From Azorinus chamasolen (Eukaryota > Mollusca > Bivalvia > Cardiida > Solecurtidae): a stretch of DNA of 64,000 nt. The stretch is taken from positions 77,251,620-77,315,619 of the forward strand of contig OY755244.1 of NCBI GenBank assembly GCA_963576725.1, written 5' to 3'. Shown one piece after another: positions 55,101 to 58,484 of this stretch; position 1 is the first letter of the stretch; each line of letters opens with the position of its first letter. A program made the position numbers and the translations under genes. The notes under the pieces are model-generated. The model had not been told where the DNA came from, did not search any database, and saw nothing but the letters and a program-made list of their open reading frames with translations.

Positions 55101-55371
55101 TGACTCCAGCTGTGATATCTTCGAACGGCCCCCAGAAAGCGGAATGTGCAACAACGGCCCATGTTCTAAAAATAGGCTTTGGCAAGTTGGGCCATGGTCT
55201 CCGGTAAGCCATATGCGTTCTTATCCCAACTATTACTATTACCAATACTACCGTTATTACTATGAAAGAATGCGGGCCATGCAACAAAGGGAGCGAGCAC
55301 GGAGAAGAGGTAAAAGGTCAAGTAGAATGATCACAGGGTCAAAGGTCAAAAGATGGAAAGCGTTAAAATAA
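24943..55371 (+). CDS. ADAMTS9/20-like secreted metalloprotease gene, 22 exons, 5' end outside the window
   Basis: Seen: 22 exons with AG/GT borders and matching phases give about 1056 codons to the donor at 55204, or about 1111 residues if the last exon runs to the stop at 55369. Domain order is catalytic (second half), disintegrin-like, TSP1-1, Cys-rich, spacer, TSP1-2 to TSP1-10 and the start of TSP1-11. Known of the family: ADAMTS enzymes are secreted zinc proteases that cut matrix proteoglycans; a long run of TSP1 modules with two modules lacking the O-fucose site fits ADAMTS9/20/GON-1. Inferred: signal peptide, propeptide and the first catalytic exons lie upstream of base 1. Family members usually end in a GON domain, and none is seen here. 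Other multi-TSP ADAMTS types are less likely given the close match of catalytic, Cys-rich and spacer sequence. Assignment to ADAMTS is near certain; to the ADAMTS9/20 branch about 0.8. Confidence 0.93.
25015..25213. mobile_element. Family A MITE, copy A7
   Basis: It starts TAACCCATTACCTCATAGGC, has a palindrome centred on CTCCATAGGAG, and a decayed right end, GATGAGGGAATG. It begins 32 bp after exon 1. Confidence 0.85.
25718..26140. mobile_element. Family P MITE split by family A copy A8
   Basis: The left part starts CAGTAAAACCTTTCTATTCC. After A8 it resumes AGACGGATAATGATATTT and ends AAGGTTTTACTG. The split is at TTAA in the outer right arm. Confidence 0.7.
25865..26090. mobile_element. 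Family A MITE, copy A8, inserted in a P element
   Basis: It runs from TTAACCCTTTCCTCCATAAA to GGGAATGGCTTAA with a full palindrome. TTAA on each side is consistent with TTAA target duplication. Confidence 0.88.
26262..26510. mobile_element. Family B MITE
   Basis: It runs from TTAACCCTTTCCCTGTTCTA to GAAGGAAAGGGTA with a full core palindrome. Confidence 0.78.
26685..26888. mobile_element. Family P MITE inserted in a family D copy
   Basis: It runs from CAGTAAAACCTCTCTATAAC to GAGAAGTTTTACTG, TA on both sides. It interrupts TTAACCCATTGAATA..GCAAATGAGT, a family D left arm. Confidence 0.87.
27731..27943. mobile_element. Family B MITE, right end lost
   Basis: It starts TTAACCCATTCCTGCATATA. The core is centred on CTCCCATAGGAG and it stops at CTTACATGAATATG. 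Confidence 0.65.
28110..28215 (+). CDS. ADAMTS exon 2: metalloprotease with zinc-binding HELGH
   Basis: A 106-nt exon, acceptor ctcttccag, donor gtaagt. It encodes [19 protein letters not shown] and then the first half of the zinc site, AHELGHV. His, Glu and His of HExxH are all present, so the enzyme should be catalytic. The intron falls inside the Val codon in the middle of the extended zinc motif. The downstream intron is a tandem array whose unit copies this exon-intron border (see 28216-28830). Confidence 0.95.
28216..28830. repeat. Minisatellite made of copies of the exon 2 donor region (most of intron 2)
   Basis: About ten degenerate units carry the words CATGTAAGTTGCTGTCAGG and TTAATAAATGTTACTTGGCC. 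The unit includes the last bases of exon 2 (GGCCATGT) and the true donor GTAAGTTGCT. About seven units still have GTAAGT. Confidence 0.9.
28841..29002. repeat. Tandem repeat, 3 x 54 bp, next to the exon 3 acceptor
   Basis: Three near-identical units (TGTATGTTGTCTATGTATAA to AGTGTACTCTTTTG) end just before the acceptor. The length of 54 is a multiple of three, so an open frame with a repeated peptide appears by chance. The pyrimidine tract CTCTTTTGTTTATTTACAG starts in the third unit. Confidence 0.95.
29014..29172 (+). CDS. ADAMTS exon 3: third zinc His and Met-turn
   Basis: A 159-nt exon, acceptor tttatttacag, donor gtaagc. It completes the motif HExxHxxxxxHD as HELGHV|FDLPHD, with Asp-Asp after the third His, then a Met-turn in RIMAPAID and the helix [15 protein letters not shown]. 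The usual Gly of HExxHxxGxxH is Asp here; ADAMTS members vary at this place. End phase is 2, and GA plus C of exon 4 gives Asp. Confidence 0.95.
29699..29913. mobile_element. Family E MITE
   Basis: It runs from TTAACTCTTTGCATGCTTAG to TAGCTTGCAAAGAGATAA. The core AGTATAGACCCTGATCAGAC replaces the usual GGATCC form. Confidence 0.7.
30551..30680. mobile_element. GGTCC element, right end lost
   Basis: It starts GGGTCCATGCGTATAAAACT and continues TTGAGTCTGAGTTCGTTCTC as in the fuller copies at 53750 and 62106. Confidence 0.55.
30955..31180. mobile_element. Family A MITE, copy A9, diverged
   Basis: It runs from TTAACCCATAACTGATTCCC to GGGAATGGGTTAA. The palindrome is kept with several mismatches. 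Confidence 0.82.
31225..31461. mobile_element. Family A MITE, copy A10
   Basis: It runs from TTAACCCTTTCCTCCATAAA to GGGAATGGTTTAA with a full palindrome. It shares its last TTAA with the following family E element. Confidence 0.88.
31458..31650. mobile_element. Family E MITE abutting exon 4
   Basis: It starts at the TTAA shared with A10 and ends GCATGTAAAGAGTTAA. Only 21 bp, mostly the pyrimidine tract and AG, separate it from exon 4. Confidence 0.65.
31672..31828 (+). CDS. ADAMTS exon 4: end of catalytic domain, start of disintegrin-like domain
   Basis: A 157-nt exon. It opens [12 protein letters not shown], the normal end of the ADAMTS catalytic domain, passes through a Lys/His-rich linker ([12 protein letters not shown]) and enters the disintegrin-like domain with [12 protein letters not shown] and FHCPYH. 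Donor is gtacgt. The acceptor lies only 21 bp after a family E element, so the branch point is probably within repeat DNA. Confidence 0.93.
31829..32539. other. Intron 4 (0.7 kb)
   Basis: It is mostly single-copy. It ends with a degenerate E left arm (TTAACTCTTTGCATGCTAAC at 32459) shortly before exon 5. Nothing else was seen. Confidence 0.75.
32540..32638 (+). CDS. ADAMTS exon 5: disintegrin-like domain
   Basis: A 99-nt exon of 33 whole codons, acceptor ctattgcag, donor gtaaga. It reads [16 protein letters not shown] and [11 protein letters not shown], the LWC and DGT-C-G signatures of the ADAMTS disintegrin-like domain. There is no RGD and the fold is Cys-rich, as usual for ADAMTS. A degenerate family E end lies about 30-80 bp upstream. 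Confidence 0.93.
32639..33103. other. Intron 5 (0.5 kb)
   Basis: It has a degenerate C element at about 32790-33013 with the core AATAGAGCAGACCCTGATCA. Confidence 0.75.
33104..33246 (+). CDS. ADAMTS exon 6: end of disintegrin-like domain, start of TSP1-1
   Basis: A 143-nt exon, acceptor ttccattttag, donor gtaagt. It starts [15 protein letters not shown], closing the disintegrin-like domain, then [19 protein letters not shown] opens the central TSP1 module. Two of the three WxxW tryptophans are kept and the third is Tyr. CTRSCG fits the O-fucose site CxxS/TCG. It ends in NNP plus a split Glu codon. Confidence 0.95.
33312..33521. mobile_element. Family A MITE, copy A11
   Basis: It runs from TTAACCCTTTACCCCCATAA to AGGAATTGGTTAA. 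A short deletion removes part of the right arm (GGTAGATTTATTC is missing). Confidence 0.87.
33797..34024. mobile_element. Family A MITE, copy A12
   Basis: It runs from TTAACTCATTCTCTCATATG to GAGGAAAGGGTTAA with a full palindrome. Confidence 0.87.
34280..34343 (+). CDS. ADAMTS exon 7: TSP1-1 continued
   Basis: A short exon of 64 nt, acceptor tctttccag, donor gtaaca. It reads [21 protein letters not shown], the usual second half of the first ADAMTS TSP1 module. The next exon supplies PCP. Confidence 0.93.
34553..34670 (+). CDS. ADAMTS exon 8: end of TSP1-1, start of Cys-rich domain
   Basis: A 118-nt exon, acceptor ctcttttcag, donor gtaagt. It opens [14 protein letters not shown] and runs into the Cys-rich domain with [15 protein letters not shown]. 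The pattern DFR..QC then NWVPKY is typical of ADAMTS proteins. It ends with one base, joined to exon 9 to make Ile. Confidence 0.93.
34950..34986. repeat. Tetramer microsatellite (GTTC/GTCC)n
   Basis: Runs of GTCC and GTTC lie between the left end and the tandem core of the pearl-like element. Confidence 0.95.
35001..35970. repeat. Core tandem repeats with alternating 157- and 168-bp spacing
   Basis: The word TTTGTCCGCTGT begins at 35001, 35158, 35326, 35483, 35651 and 35810. The spacings 157, 168, 157, 168, 159 come from an 11-bp extra piece (near AATACATGCA) in every second unit, so the true unit is a dimer of about 325 bp. A more diverged unit follows near 36150. Confidence 0.92.
36570..36709 (+). 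CDS. ADAMTS exon 9: Cys-rich domain
   Basis: A 140-nt exon, acceptor ttcatttgcag, donor gtacat. It encodes [26 protein letters not shown] and [10 protein letters not shown], all standard steps of the ADAMTS Cys-rich domain. The intron before it holds a 1.46 kb tandem-repeat element inside a split MITE. Confidence 0.95.
36861..37064. mobile_element. Family P MITE
   Basis: It runs from CAGTAAAACCTCTCTATAAC to GAGAGGTTTTACTG. The palindrome has a few mismatches. Confidence 0.87.
37208..37352. mobile_element. Family P MITE with one arm deleted
   Basis: The ends CAGTAAAACTTCTCTATAAC and GAGAGGTTTTACTG are kept, but the left inner arm is gone, and CATCAAATATCCTGTAGGAG is the junction. Confidence 0.8.
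38389..38506 (+). CDS. ADAMTS exon 10: end of Cys-rich domain, start of spacer
   Basis: A 118-nt exon, acceptor tgttttccag, donor gtaagt. It reads [20 protein letters not shown], then [16 protein letters not shown], the strongly conserved DKCGVCGGD hallmark that ends the Cys-rich domain, followed by the first spacer strand. Confidence 0.96.
38521..38791. mobile_element. Family A MITE, copy A14, with internal duplication
   Basis: It starts TAACCCATTACCTCATAGGC. The piece AACCTACCAAAAAGGAGCAT through AAAGAACAA occurs twice. Right end GGGAAAGAGTTAA. Confidence 0.87.
38880..39130. mobile_element. Family B MITE sharing TTAA with A15
   Basis: It runs from TTAACCCTTTCCTTCATATA to CAAGGAAAGGCTTAA; the last TTAA starts A15. 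Confidence 0.75.
39127..39215. mobile_element. Family A MITE, copy A15, right half lost
   Basis: The left half to AGAGCATTAAATTTTGCTCC is present. A different element's tail (to about 39280) replaces the rest. Confidence 0.75.
39395..39490 (+). CDS. ADAMTS exon 11: spacer domain
   Basis: A 96-nt exon, acceptor ctatatttcag. It encodes [18 protein letters not shown], the spacer motif IPxGATxIxIRQ, then [10 protein letters not shown]. The donor gtacta is weak. Phases on both sides still fit exactly, so the call stands. Confidence 0.93.
39491..40633. other. Intron 11 (1.1 kb)
   Basis: It holds a C copy (39676-39900), half a B copy (39929-40103) joined at the palindrome to half a C copy (40104-40320), and a complete B copy. 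The first 180 bp are single-copy. Confidence 0.8.
40317..40566. mobile_element. Family B MITE, well kept
   Basis: It runs from TTAACCCTTTCCCTCATATA to AACAGGGAAAGGGTTAA; core GTAGACCCAGATCAGACGGC and mirror. Its first TTAA also ends the preceding C half. Confidence 0.82.
40634..40800 (+). CDS. ADAMTS exon 12: spacer domain
   Basis: A 167-nt exon, acceptor tttgtcttccag, donor gtgaga. It contains [19 protein letters not shown], a YSGS step and [16 protein letters not shown]. These are spacer-domain strands (YLLNG, EYSGS, ERI...). There is one possible N-glycosylation site, NST. A family B element ends 67 bp upstream. Confidence 0.94.
40801..41140. other. Intron 12 (340 bp)
   Basis: It holds a C-type fragment (40870-40960) and a degenerate P element (about 40980-41125) whose right end reaches the exon 13 pyrimidine tract. 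Confidence 0.75.
41141..41270 (+). CDS. ADAMTS exon 13: end of spacer, start of TSP1-2
   Basis: A 130-nt exon, acceptor tgtttggcag, donor gtatgt. It reads [18 protein letters not shown], the end of the spacer, then [15 protein letters not shown] as the start of TSP1-2. CNNICN lacks the Ser/Thr needed for O-fucose. The polypyrimidine tract lies at the end of a degenerate family P element. Confidence 0.94.
41416..41635. mobile_element. Family A MITE, copy A16
   Basis: It runs from TTAACTAATTCCCTCAAAAG to GAAGGAATGGGTTAA. It appears to sit inside a family D copy. Confidence 0.87.
41791..42038. mobile_element. Family B MITE
   Basis: It runs from TTAACCCTTTCCCTCATGTA to AACAGGGGAAAGGGTTAA. Confidence 0.8.
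42175..42301 (+). CDS. ADAMTS exon 14: TSP1-2
   Basis: A 127-nt exon, acceptor tttatttctag, donor gtaagt. It encodes [20 protein letters not shown], then [20 protein letters not shown]. This is the second half of TSP1-2, with the usual basic strand and closing cysteines. It ends with a split Asn codon. Confidence 0.93.
42302..42850. other. Intron 14 (0.55 kb)
   Basis: It holds a C copy that starts almost at the donor (42305-42465), a B copy (42481-42733) and a (TA)n run near 42641. Confidence 0.8.
42851..43067 (+). CDS. ADAMTS exon 15: TSP1-3 and start of TSP1-4
   Basis: A 217-nt exon, acceptor ttttttttag, donor gttggt (non-standard at +3 to +5). It reads [20 protein letters not shown], a long insert with NTTE and a Cys, then WRYSEWTE, the start of TSP1-4. 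CSAVCG has no Ser/Thr acceptor for O-fucose. The longer second half, compared with the 55-residue modules that follow, is also seen in TSP1-3 of ADAMTS9-type proteins. Confidence 0.93.
43661..43895. mobile_element. Family C MITE
   Basis: It starts TTAACCCTTTACTCCATGAA at a TTAA shared with the copy before it. The core GCAAACAGAGCAGACCCTGA has a perfect mirror. Confidence 0.75.
44180..44383. mobile_element. Family P MITE
   Basis: It runs from CAGTAAAACCTCTCTGTAAA to GAGAGGTTTTACTG, TA on both sides. Confidence 0.88.
44747..45020. mobile_element. Family B MITE with duplicated left core
   Basis: TCGCAAACAGAGTAGAGCAT is followed by TTGCAAACAGAGATGACCC, a partial repeat of the same arm, before the mirror arm. 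Confidence 0.72.
45176..45340 (+). CDS. ADAMTS exon 16: TSP1-4 body, start of TSP1-5
   Basis: A 165-nt exon of 55 whole codons, acceptor gacatttag, donor gtaggc. It runs [39 protein letters not shown] and RAQEWTG. From here on each exon carries the body of one TSP1 module plus the first strand of the next, in phase 0. Confidence 0.94.
45830..46058. mobile_element. Family A MITE, copy A17
   Basis: It runs from TTAACCCATTACCTCATAGG to GCGGGAATGGGTTAA with a full palindrome. Confidence 0.88.
46190..46429. mobile_element. Family B MITE
   Basis: It runs from TTAACCCTTTCCCTTGTCTA to ATGGAAAGGGTTAA. The hairpin tip is shortened on one side. Confidence 0.78.
46723..46860. mobile_element. Family A MITE, copy A18, hairpin deleted
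   Basis: The ends TTAACCCTTTCCCTCATATT and GAGGAAAGGGTTAA remain. Most of one palindrome arm is missing (TTTGTGGAGCAATTTATTTA is the junction). Confidence 0.82.
47166..47330 (+). CDS. ADAMTS exon 17: TSP1-5 body, start of TSP1-6
   Basis: A 165-nt exon, acceptor tttgtttgttcag, donor gtaaca. It encodes [47 protein letters not shown] is a full O-fucose consensus. Confidence 0.94.
47736..47985. mobile_element. Family B MITE, well kept
   Basis: It runs from TTAACCCTTTCCCTCATATA to AACAGGGAAAGGGTTAA. Its first TTAA also closes the preceding C copy. Confidence 0.82.
48784..48989. mobile_element. Family P MITE
   Basis: It runs from CAGTAGAACCCCTTTAAACT to GAGGGGTTTTACTG with a full palindrome. Confidence 0.86.
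49095..49160. repeat. (TCTG)n microsatellite of a short element
   Basis: TCTG repeats on both sides of a small CAGACAGACACAG-type inversion. The end GAACACTCTTGTTTTC follows at 49216, like the end of the pearl-like element at 36360. Confidence 0.85.
49419..49640. mobile_element. Family A MITE, copy A19
   Basis: It starts TTAACTCTCCCATAGGCTG at a TTAA shared with the C copy before it, and ends GGGAATGGGTTAA. Confidence 0.87.
50093..50283. mobile_element. Family P MITE, variant ends
   Basis: It starts CAGTAGAACCTGTGTTAAGT; the right end AGACAGGTTCTATAG is slightly decayed. Confidence 0.75.
50669..50896 (+). CDS. ADAMTS exon 18: TSP1-6 body with Thr-rich linker
   Basis: A 228-nt exon of 76 codons, acceptor ttcatttcag, donor gtaaga. 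It begins [16 protein letters not shown], closes with HCSLNPCP, and then has a linker rich in Thr, Ser and Pro ([16 protein letters not shown]) before WSTGSWTQ. The linker may be O-glycosylated. ADAMTS9-type proteins also have linkers between TSP1 groups. Confidence 0.93.
51131..51334. mobile_element. Family P MITE inserted in a family C copy
   Basis: It runs from CAGTAAAACCCCACTAATGC to GAGGGGTTCTACTG. The host reads CTGTTTGCAAATA..TATGTGAAAAAGC, with TA on both sides. Confidence 0.88.
51445..51639. mobile_element. Family A MITE, copy A20, half hairpin
   Basis: It runs from TTAACCCATTCTCTCATAGG to GAGAAAAGGGTTAA. One palindrome arm is shortened to CAGTGCGATGAATAGAGC. Confidence 0.85.
51852..52080. 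mobile_element. Family A MITE, copy A21
   Basis: It starts TTAACCCTTTCCTTCATAAA at a TTAA shared with the C copy before it, and ends GGGAATGGGTTAA. Confidence 0.88.
52386..52455. mobile_element. Short inverted-repeat element, CCCTATGTTGTGACC type
   Basis: GTGACCACTCTTTAGAATCG is mirrored by CATTCTAAAGTGTGGTCACA and then ACATAGGGTTTGG. The same element is fuller at 63521. Confidence 0.65.
52576..52743 (+). CDS. ADAMTS exon 19: TSP1-7 body, start of TSP1-8
   Basis: A 168-nt exon, acceptor atgttgttcag, donor gtaggt. It reads [39 protein letters not shown]. All six module cysteines are in place. Confidence 0.94.
52744..53337. other. Intron 19 (0.6 kb)
   Basis: It holds a degenerate D copy (52790-52982) and a B copy that ends 43 bp before exon 20. 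Confidence 0.8.
53045..53294. mobile_element. Family B MITE, well kept
   Basis: It runs from TTAACCCTTTCCTTGTTCTA to GAGGGAAAGGGTTAA. The palindrome GCAAACAGAGCAGACCCTGA is complete. Confidence 0.83.
53338..53559 (+). CDS. ADAMTS exon 20: TSP1-8 body with acidic linker
   Basis: A 222-nt exon, acceptor cattccag, donor gtaagt. It encodes [34 protein letters not shown], then a linker [17 protein letters not shown] before [10 protein letters not shown] family B element ends 43 bp before the exon. Confidence 0.94.
53560..54018. other. Intron 20 (0.46 kb)
   Basis: It is a C copy from about 53632, interrupted by a GGTCC element and cut at the palindrome (CAGCTCCTACAG) before the exon 21 acceptor. 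Confidence 0.8.
53750..53928. mobile_element. GGTCC element inserted in a family C copy
   Basis: It runs from GGTCCATGCTTATAAAGC to TTTTATAAGCAGGGACC, with long inverted arms around TTTGGCTCAAATC. The host reads AGAATCAG before and CAGATCTATA after, so CAG is a likely 3-bp target duplication. Confidence 0.75.
54019..54177 (+). CDS. ADAMTS exon 21: TSP1-9 body, start of TSP1-10
   Basis: A 159-nt exon, acceptor gtctgttttcag, donor gttagt. It encodes [44 protein letters not shown]. The half-palindrome of a truncated family C element ends about 33 bp upstream of the acceptor. Confidence 0.94.
54178..55023. other. Intron 21 (0.85 kb)
   Basis: It holds a C copy (54223-54470), the right half of a P element (54457-54555), A22 and an E fragment with TTTGGATCCAGATGAGATGC (54930-54990). 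Confidence 0.8.
54683..54911. mobile_element. Family A MITE, copy A22
   Basis: It runs from TTAACCCTTTCCTCCAAAAA to GAGGAAAGGGTTAA with a full palindrome. Confidence 0.88.
55024..55203 (+). CDS. ADAMTS exon 22: TSP1-10 body, start of TSP1-11
   Basis: A 180-nt exon if it ends at the donor CCG|gtaagc, acceptor tttatttccag. It encodes [31 protein letters not shown], then LWQVGPWSP, the first strand of another TSP1 module whose CxxxCG half should be in the next exon. No such exon was found up to base 64000. The open frame runs on to 55368 (see the tail entry). Confidence 0.92.
55204..55371 (+). CDS. Possible alternative C-terminus: Tyr-rich then Arg/Lys-rich tail
   Basis: If the donor at 55204 is skipped, the frame adds 55 residues and stops with TAA at 55369-55371. 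The tail has a Tyr cluster ([18 protein letters not shown]) followed by a basic stretch with [11 protein letters not shown] and KVKRW. RRRGKR-S resembles a furin-type site. Tyr and Arg codons are mixed (TAT and TAC; AGA, AGG, CGA, CGG), which argues for protein-level rather than simple DNA repeat origin. AATAAA overlaps the stop. A second possible donor, GAG|gtaaaa, lies near 55307. Whether this is a true terminal exon or intron start is unresolved. Confidence 0.5.
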   Translation, partial: VSHMRSYPNYYYYQYYRYYYERMRAMQQRERARRRGKRSSRMITGSKVKRWKALK

Positions 55372-55372
55372 A
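55367..55372 (+). promoter_or_regulatory. AATAAA poly(A) signal overlapping the stop codon
   Basis: AATAAA shares bases with the TAA stop of the read-through exon. If used, the transcript would have almost no 3' UTR, which would fit a short isoform made by intronic polyadenylation. A chance match in AT-rich DNA is also possible. Confidence 0.35.
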
Positions 55373-56038
55373 GTCCAGATAACATTATATGTATAGTTAT
55401 AATGAAAGAAAATGTAAATTTATGCAAACTGTTGCTTCTTAAGTTGTTTAGATAATTGATAAAATTATATTGAATTGACCTTCATATTTGTAAATTCAAG
55501 AAAGGTGTACATATATTGACATGGTTATTGAATGTACAATATGAATTTACAGGAAGAAAGAAACAATCCTAGAGTTATTGCAGTATATATGAGAGAAGTC
55601 AGGGCTGTAGATAAGATATATACTGATCTATCAAAATCTCTTATTCTCAGCCATAGCCTATCTGGCTGCTACTCACTGGAATCACCTTGGAGAGGAGATC
55701 CTATTAAGTAGGAACAAGATAGGGTTTGGTAGAAAAATATAAACAAATATTTTATTTAGAGTTTGTAACTACTTGTCTTTATCTACAGCTCTGAAATTTC
55801 TTGAACAGACTATAGGAATAGTTGTGTTGAAATGTCCTAAGTGATGCTGGTTAGTGTACTTTAACCCTTTACTCCATAAATATTCATGTAAAAAATAATG
55901 ACATCATGAATACTAATTAGATTAATTTTAAAAACAGCATATAAAGTTTGCTTAGGCAGAAACTGTAGAATCAGATCAATATCATTACACAAGCAAACAC
56001 AGCATACCTTGATATGCGTCAACAAAAATGCGTGACTA

Positions 56039-56242
56039 CAGTAAAACCTGTCTATAACAACTATAAATTTGTGTTAATTAGTTGGTATTTAGGGCAGGTG
56101 ACTGCTTAAAGCAAGGTGAAAGTAAAACAGAACGCTCCTATAGGAGCGTTCTGTTTTACTTTCACCTTGCTTAAAGCAACCACCTGTCTTTAACACAAAA
56201 TACTTGATGTAATTTAGTGGCCGTTATAGAGAGGTTTTACTG
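56039..56242. mobile_element. Family P MITE
   Basis: It runs from CAGTAAAACCTGTCTATAAC to GAGAGGTTTTACTG with TA on both sides, inside a truncated C copy (55860-56275). Confidence 0.88.
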
Positions 56243-56267
56243 TATGTGTTTATATGTAGGAATGGGT

Positions 56268-56517
56268 AAACCCTATAACAAACCCTAACACCTTTTCACA
56301 CATTTGCAAACAGAGTAGACCCAAATCAGATGGCCCCTTTAGGAGCCATCTGATCAAGATCTGCACTGTTTGCTTTTTACATGATATAGATCTGATTCTA
56401 CAGTTTTTGTTAAAGCAAAAGATTTCCTTGAGAAAAGTTTACATTATAAAAATTTAGCTTATACATATTCATGATGTCATTATTTCTTACATGAATATTG
56501 AACAGGGAAAGGATTAA
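56268..56517. mobile_element. Family B MITE
   Basis: The core GCAAACAGAGTAGACCCAAA has a mirror; the right end is AACAGGGAAAGGATTAA. Confidence 0.72.
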
Positions 56518-57209
56518 ATATTTGAAGTAATTACAGGTTGTTTTACACCTGAAGGGATAATAATTAGATTTTGCGATGTACAATTGCTTTTGTTTCAATT
56601 TTCCTCCATTATTGCAAAAAGAATAAGATGAAATTGTTCTTTTTGATGTGAGAATTATCTCTTGGTTATGATTATATGATCGATTGTGCATGACTTTAAT
56701 GATACGAAAGACACATGAAGACATTCAATGACAAGAATTTGTCATGGCTGAGTGGCATGACTGAGCGAGTGCTGATATTTTGTGAACCTATGCTGGTGCC
56801 ATAATTATGGATTTATGGAAAAGTCATAAAGTTATGCAGTTGGACAAACCATATTGGCTTTCCAAAGAAGACGTTCCATAGTGTGAGAGATTGACTCAAT
56901 ATGCCATTAGACCAGCAATTTCTTCAGGCGAGGCATAAAGAGTTTTGATTACAATTACCTTGTGTGCCATTCAACTTAACCAGGACAAGATTGTACCTGA
57001 GCTTTGTGTATTCAGCTACTGTTACTACTGGACAGGCCAGCGAAGACAAGCCAAGAAATCTGTCTTGGTAGACTATTCTTAAGAGTGATCACAATACAGG
57101 GTTTTGTGAATGACACTTTTAGTATTTGAAATAAGCCTCATTATGTATGGCTCCTTACTTCTGTGTAGACTCAAGACAAACCTATACTATAGTGGATTGT
57201 GGGGTTGAA

Positions 57210-57406
57210 TTTTAACCCTTTACTGCATGAATATTCATGTAAGAAATAATAAGATCATAAATATTCGTTTGATGATTTTTTATAATGGTATATGAGTTTT
57301 TAGCTATGGCAGATACTTATTCCAGAAGCAAACAGAGCAGACCCTGATCAGACAGCTCCTACAGGAGTCATCTGATCTGGGTCTACTGTGTTTGTGAAGA
57401 CATTAA
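57210..57406. mobile_element. Family C MITE sharing TTAA with A23
   Basis: It starts TTAACCCTTTACTGCATGAA. The core GCAAACAGAGCAGACCCTGA has a mirror and it closes at the TTAA that starts A23. Confidence 0.7.
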
Positions 57407-57819
57407 CCCATTACCTCATAGGCTATTTTTAGACCCAACCTCTTTGAATGAATCTACCCAAAAGGAGCATTTACTAGAGAAAAGTAAAATTTTAGAATTT
57501 TGTAGTTTGAAACCATTGTGATAAATACAGTAAAACCTCTCTATAACCACCACTAAATTGTGTTATTAATTGGTATTTTGGGAAGGTGGTTGCTTAAAGC
57601 AAGGTGAAAGTAAAACAGAATGCTCCTATAGGAGCGTTCTGTTTTACTTTCACCTTGCTTTAAACATCCACCTGCCTTTAACACAAAATACTTGATGTAA
57701 TTTAGTGGTTGTTATAGAGAGGTTTTACTGTAGAGCATTTGCTCCTATTTATCACAATGGTTTCAAGAAGTGGTTATTACAGAGGCGTAGAAAAGCGTAT
57801 CTATGGAGTAAACGGTTAA
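57403..57819. mobile_element. Family A MITE, copy A23, split by a P element
   Basis: It runs from TTAACCCATTACCTCATAGG to GAGTAAACGGTTAA. The palindrome arm reads GTGATAAATA, then the insert, then TAGAGCATTTGCTCC. Confidence 0.9.
57528..57730. mobile_element. Family P MITE inserted in A23, TA duplicated
   Basis: It runs from CAGTAAAACCTCTCTATAAC to GAGAGGTTTTACTG. The uninterrupted family A sequence has a single TA at this point, so TA was duplicated on insertion. Confidence 0.92.
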
Positions 57820-58291
57820 AAGGCATATCTATGGAGTAAAGGGTTAAACACTGATAATGATGCTTATTCAAGTGTTTGAATTAGCAAAGTTTTACTGAAG
57901 CTATAATGCTGCACTGCTATATGATTAATTTGATACAATGTCTTCCGGACACAACTGATTCAAATCTCAGCAATTTGATATGGAGTATTGTGCCATACTT
58001 GCCAGTGGATATTGTTTGGTGTAACTTAGTGATAATGGACTCGAGCCTTGGTGGACCAATTTGAGCGAAAAGACTGGAATGAGCTTAGATATACAGACGA
58101 TATAGAGTAGTTGGTCTTTTGGTCATTTTATTTGTAATACTATGTAAATACATTTACCATTTTTTCTTGTTTTACGATATTTTATGACCATTTTTGTTAT
58201 TTAACTTGTACATAATCATGAGTTTATATTTTATTTTTATTTTCTTAATTTGTGATAATGTGAAATTGATTTGAAATTTTTATCATTTTGT

Positions 58292-58297
58292 AATAAA
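58292..58297 (+). promoter_or_regulatory. Candidate distal poly(A) signal AATAAA
   Basis: AATAAA ends a very AT-rich, mostly repeat-free stretch (about 57900-58315), and a C/A-rich cleavage context follows within 20 bp. It could end a long 3' UTR of the ADAMTS gene that took in several MITEs. No coding region closer to it was found. Confidence 0.3.
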
Positions 58298-58484
58298 CTA
58301 CATCAAAACCTTTGGCTTCAATTTTTGCTATCCAAATACATGGACTTCTTCATGAGAAAACATACTACAAAAGTGTACGAGCATTTAAGACCTTATTCTG
58401 TAGAATGCTAATGGCAAATCTGTGATTCTTACAAACAGTATGGAAACAGATAAGATCAAGATCCAACCTGTTTCACTTATATCT

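Noticed and set aside
57005..57075. Possible last exon after TTCAG with a short frame YCYYWTGQRRQAKK
   Set aside because: It does not supply the missing second half of a TSP1 module, and its end overlaps a decayed inverted-repeat element (GTGATCACAATACAGGG).
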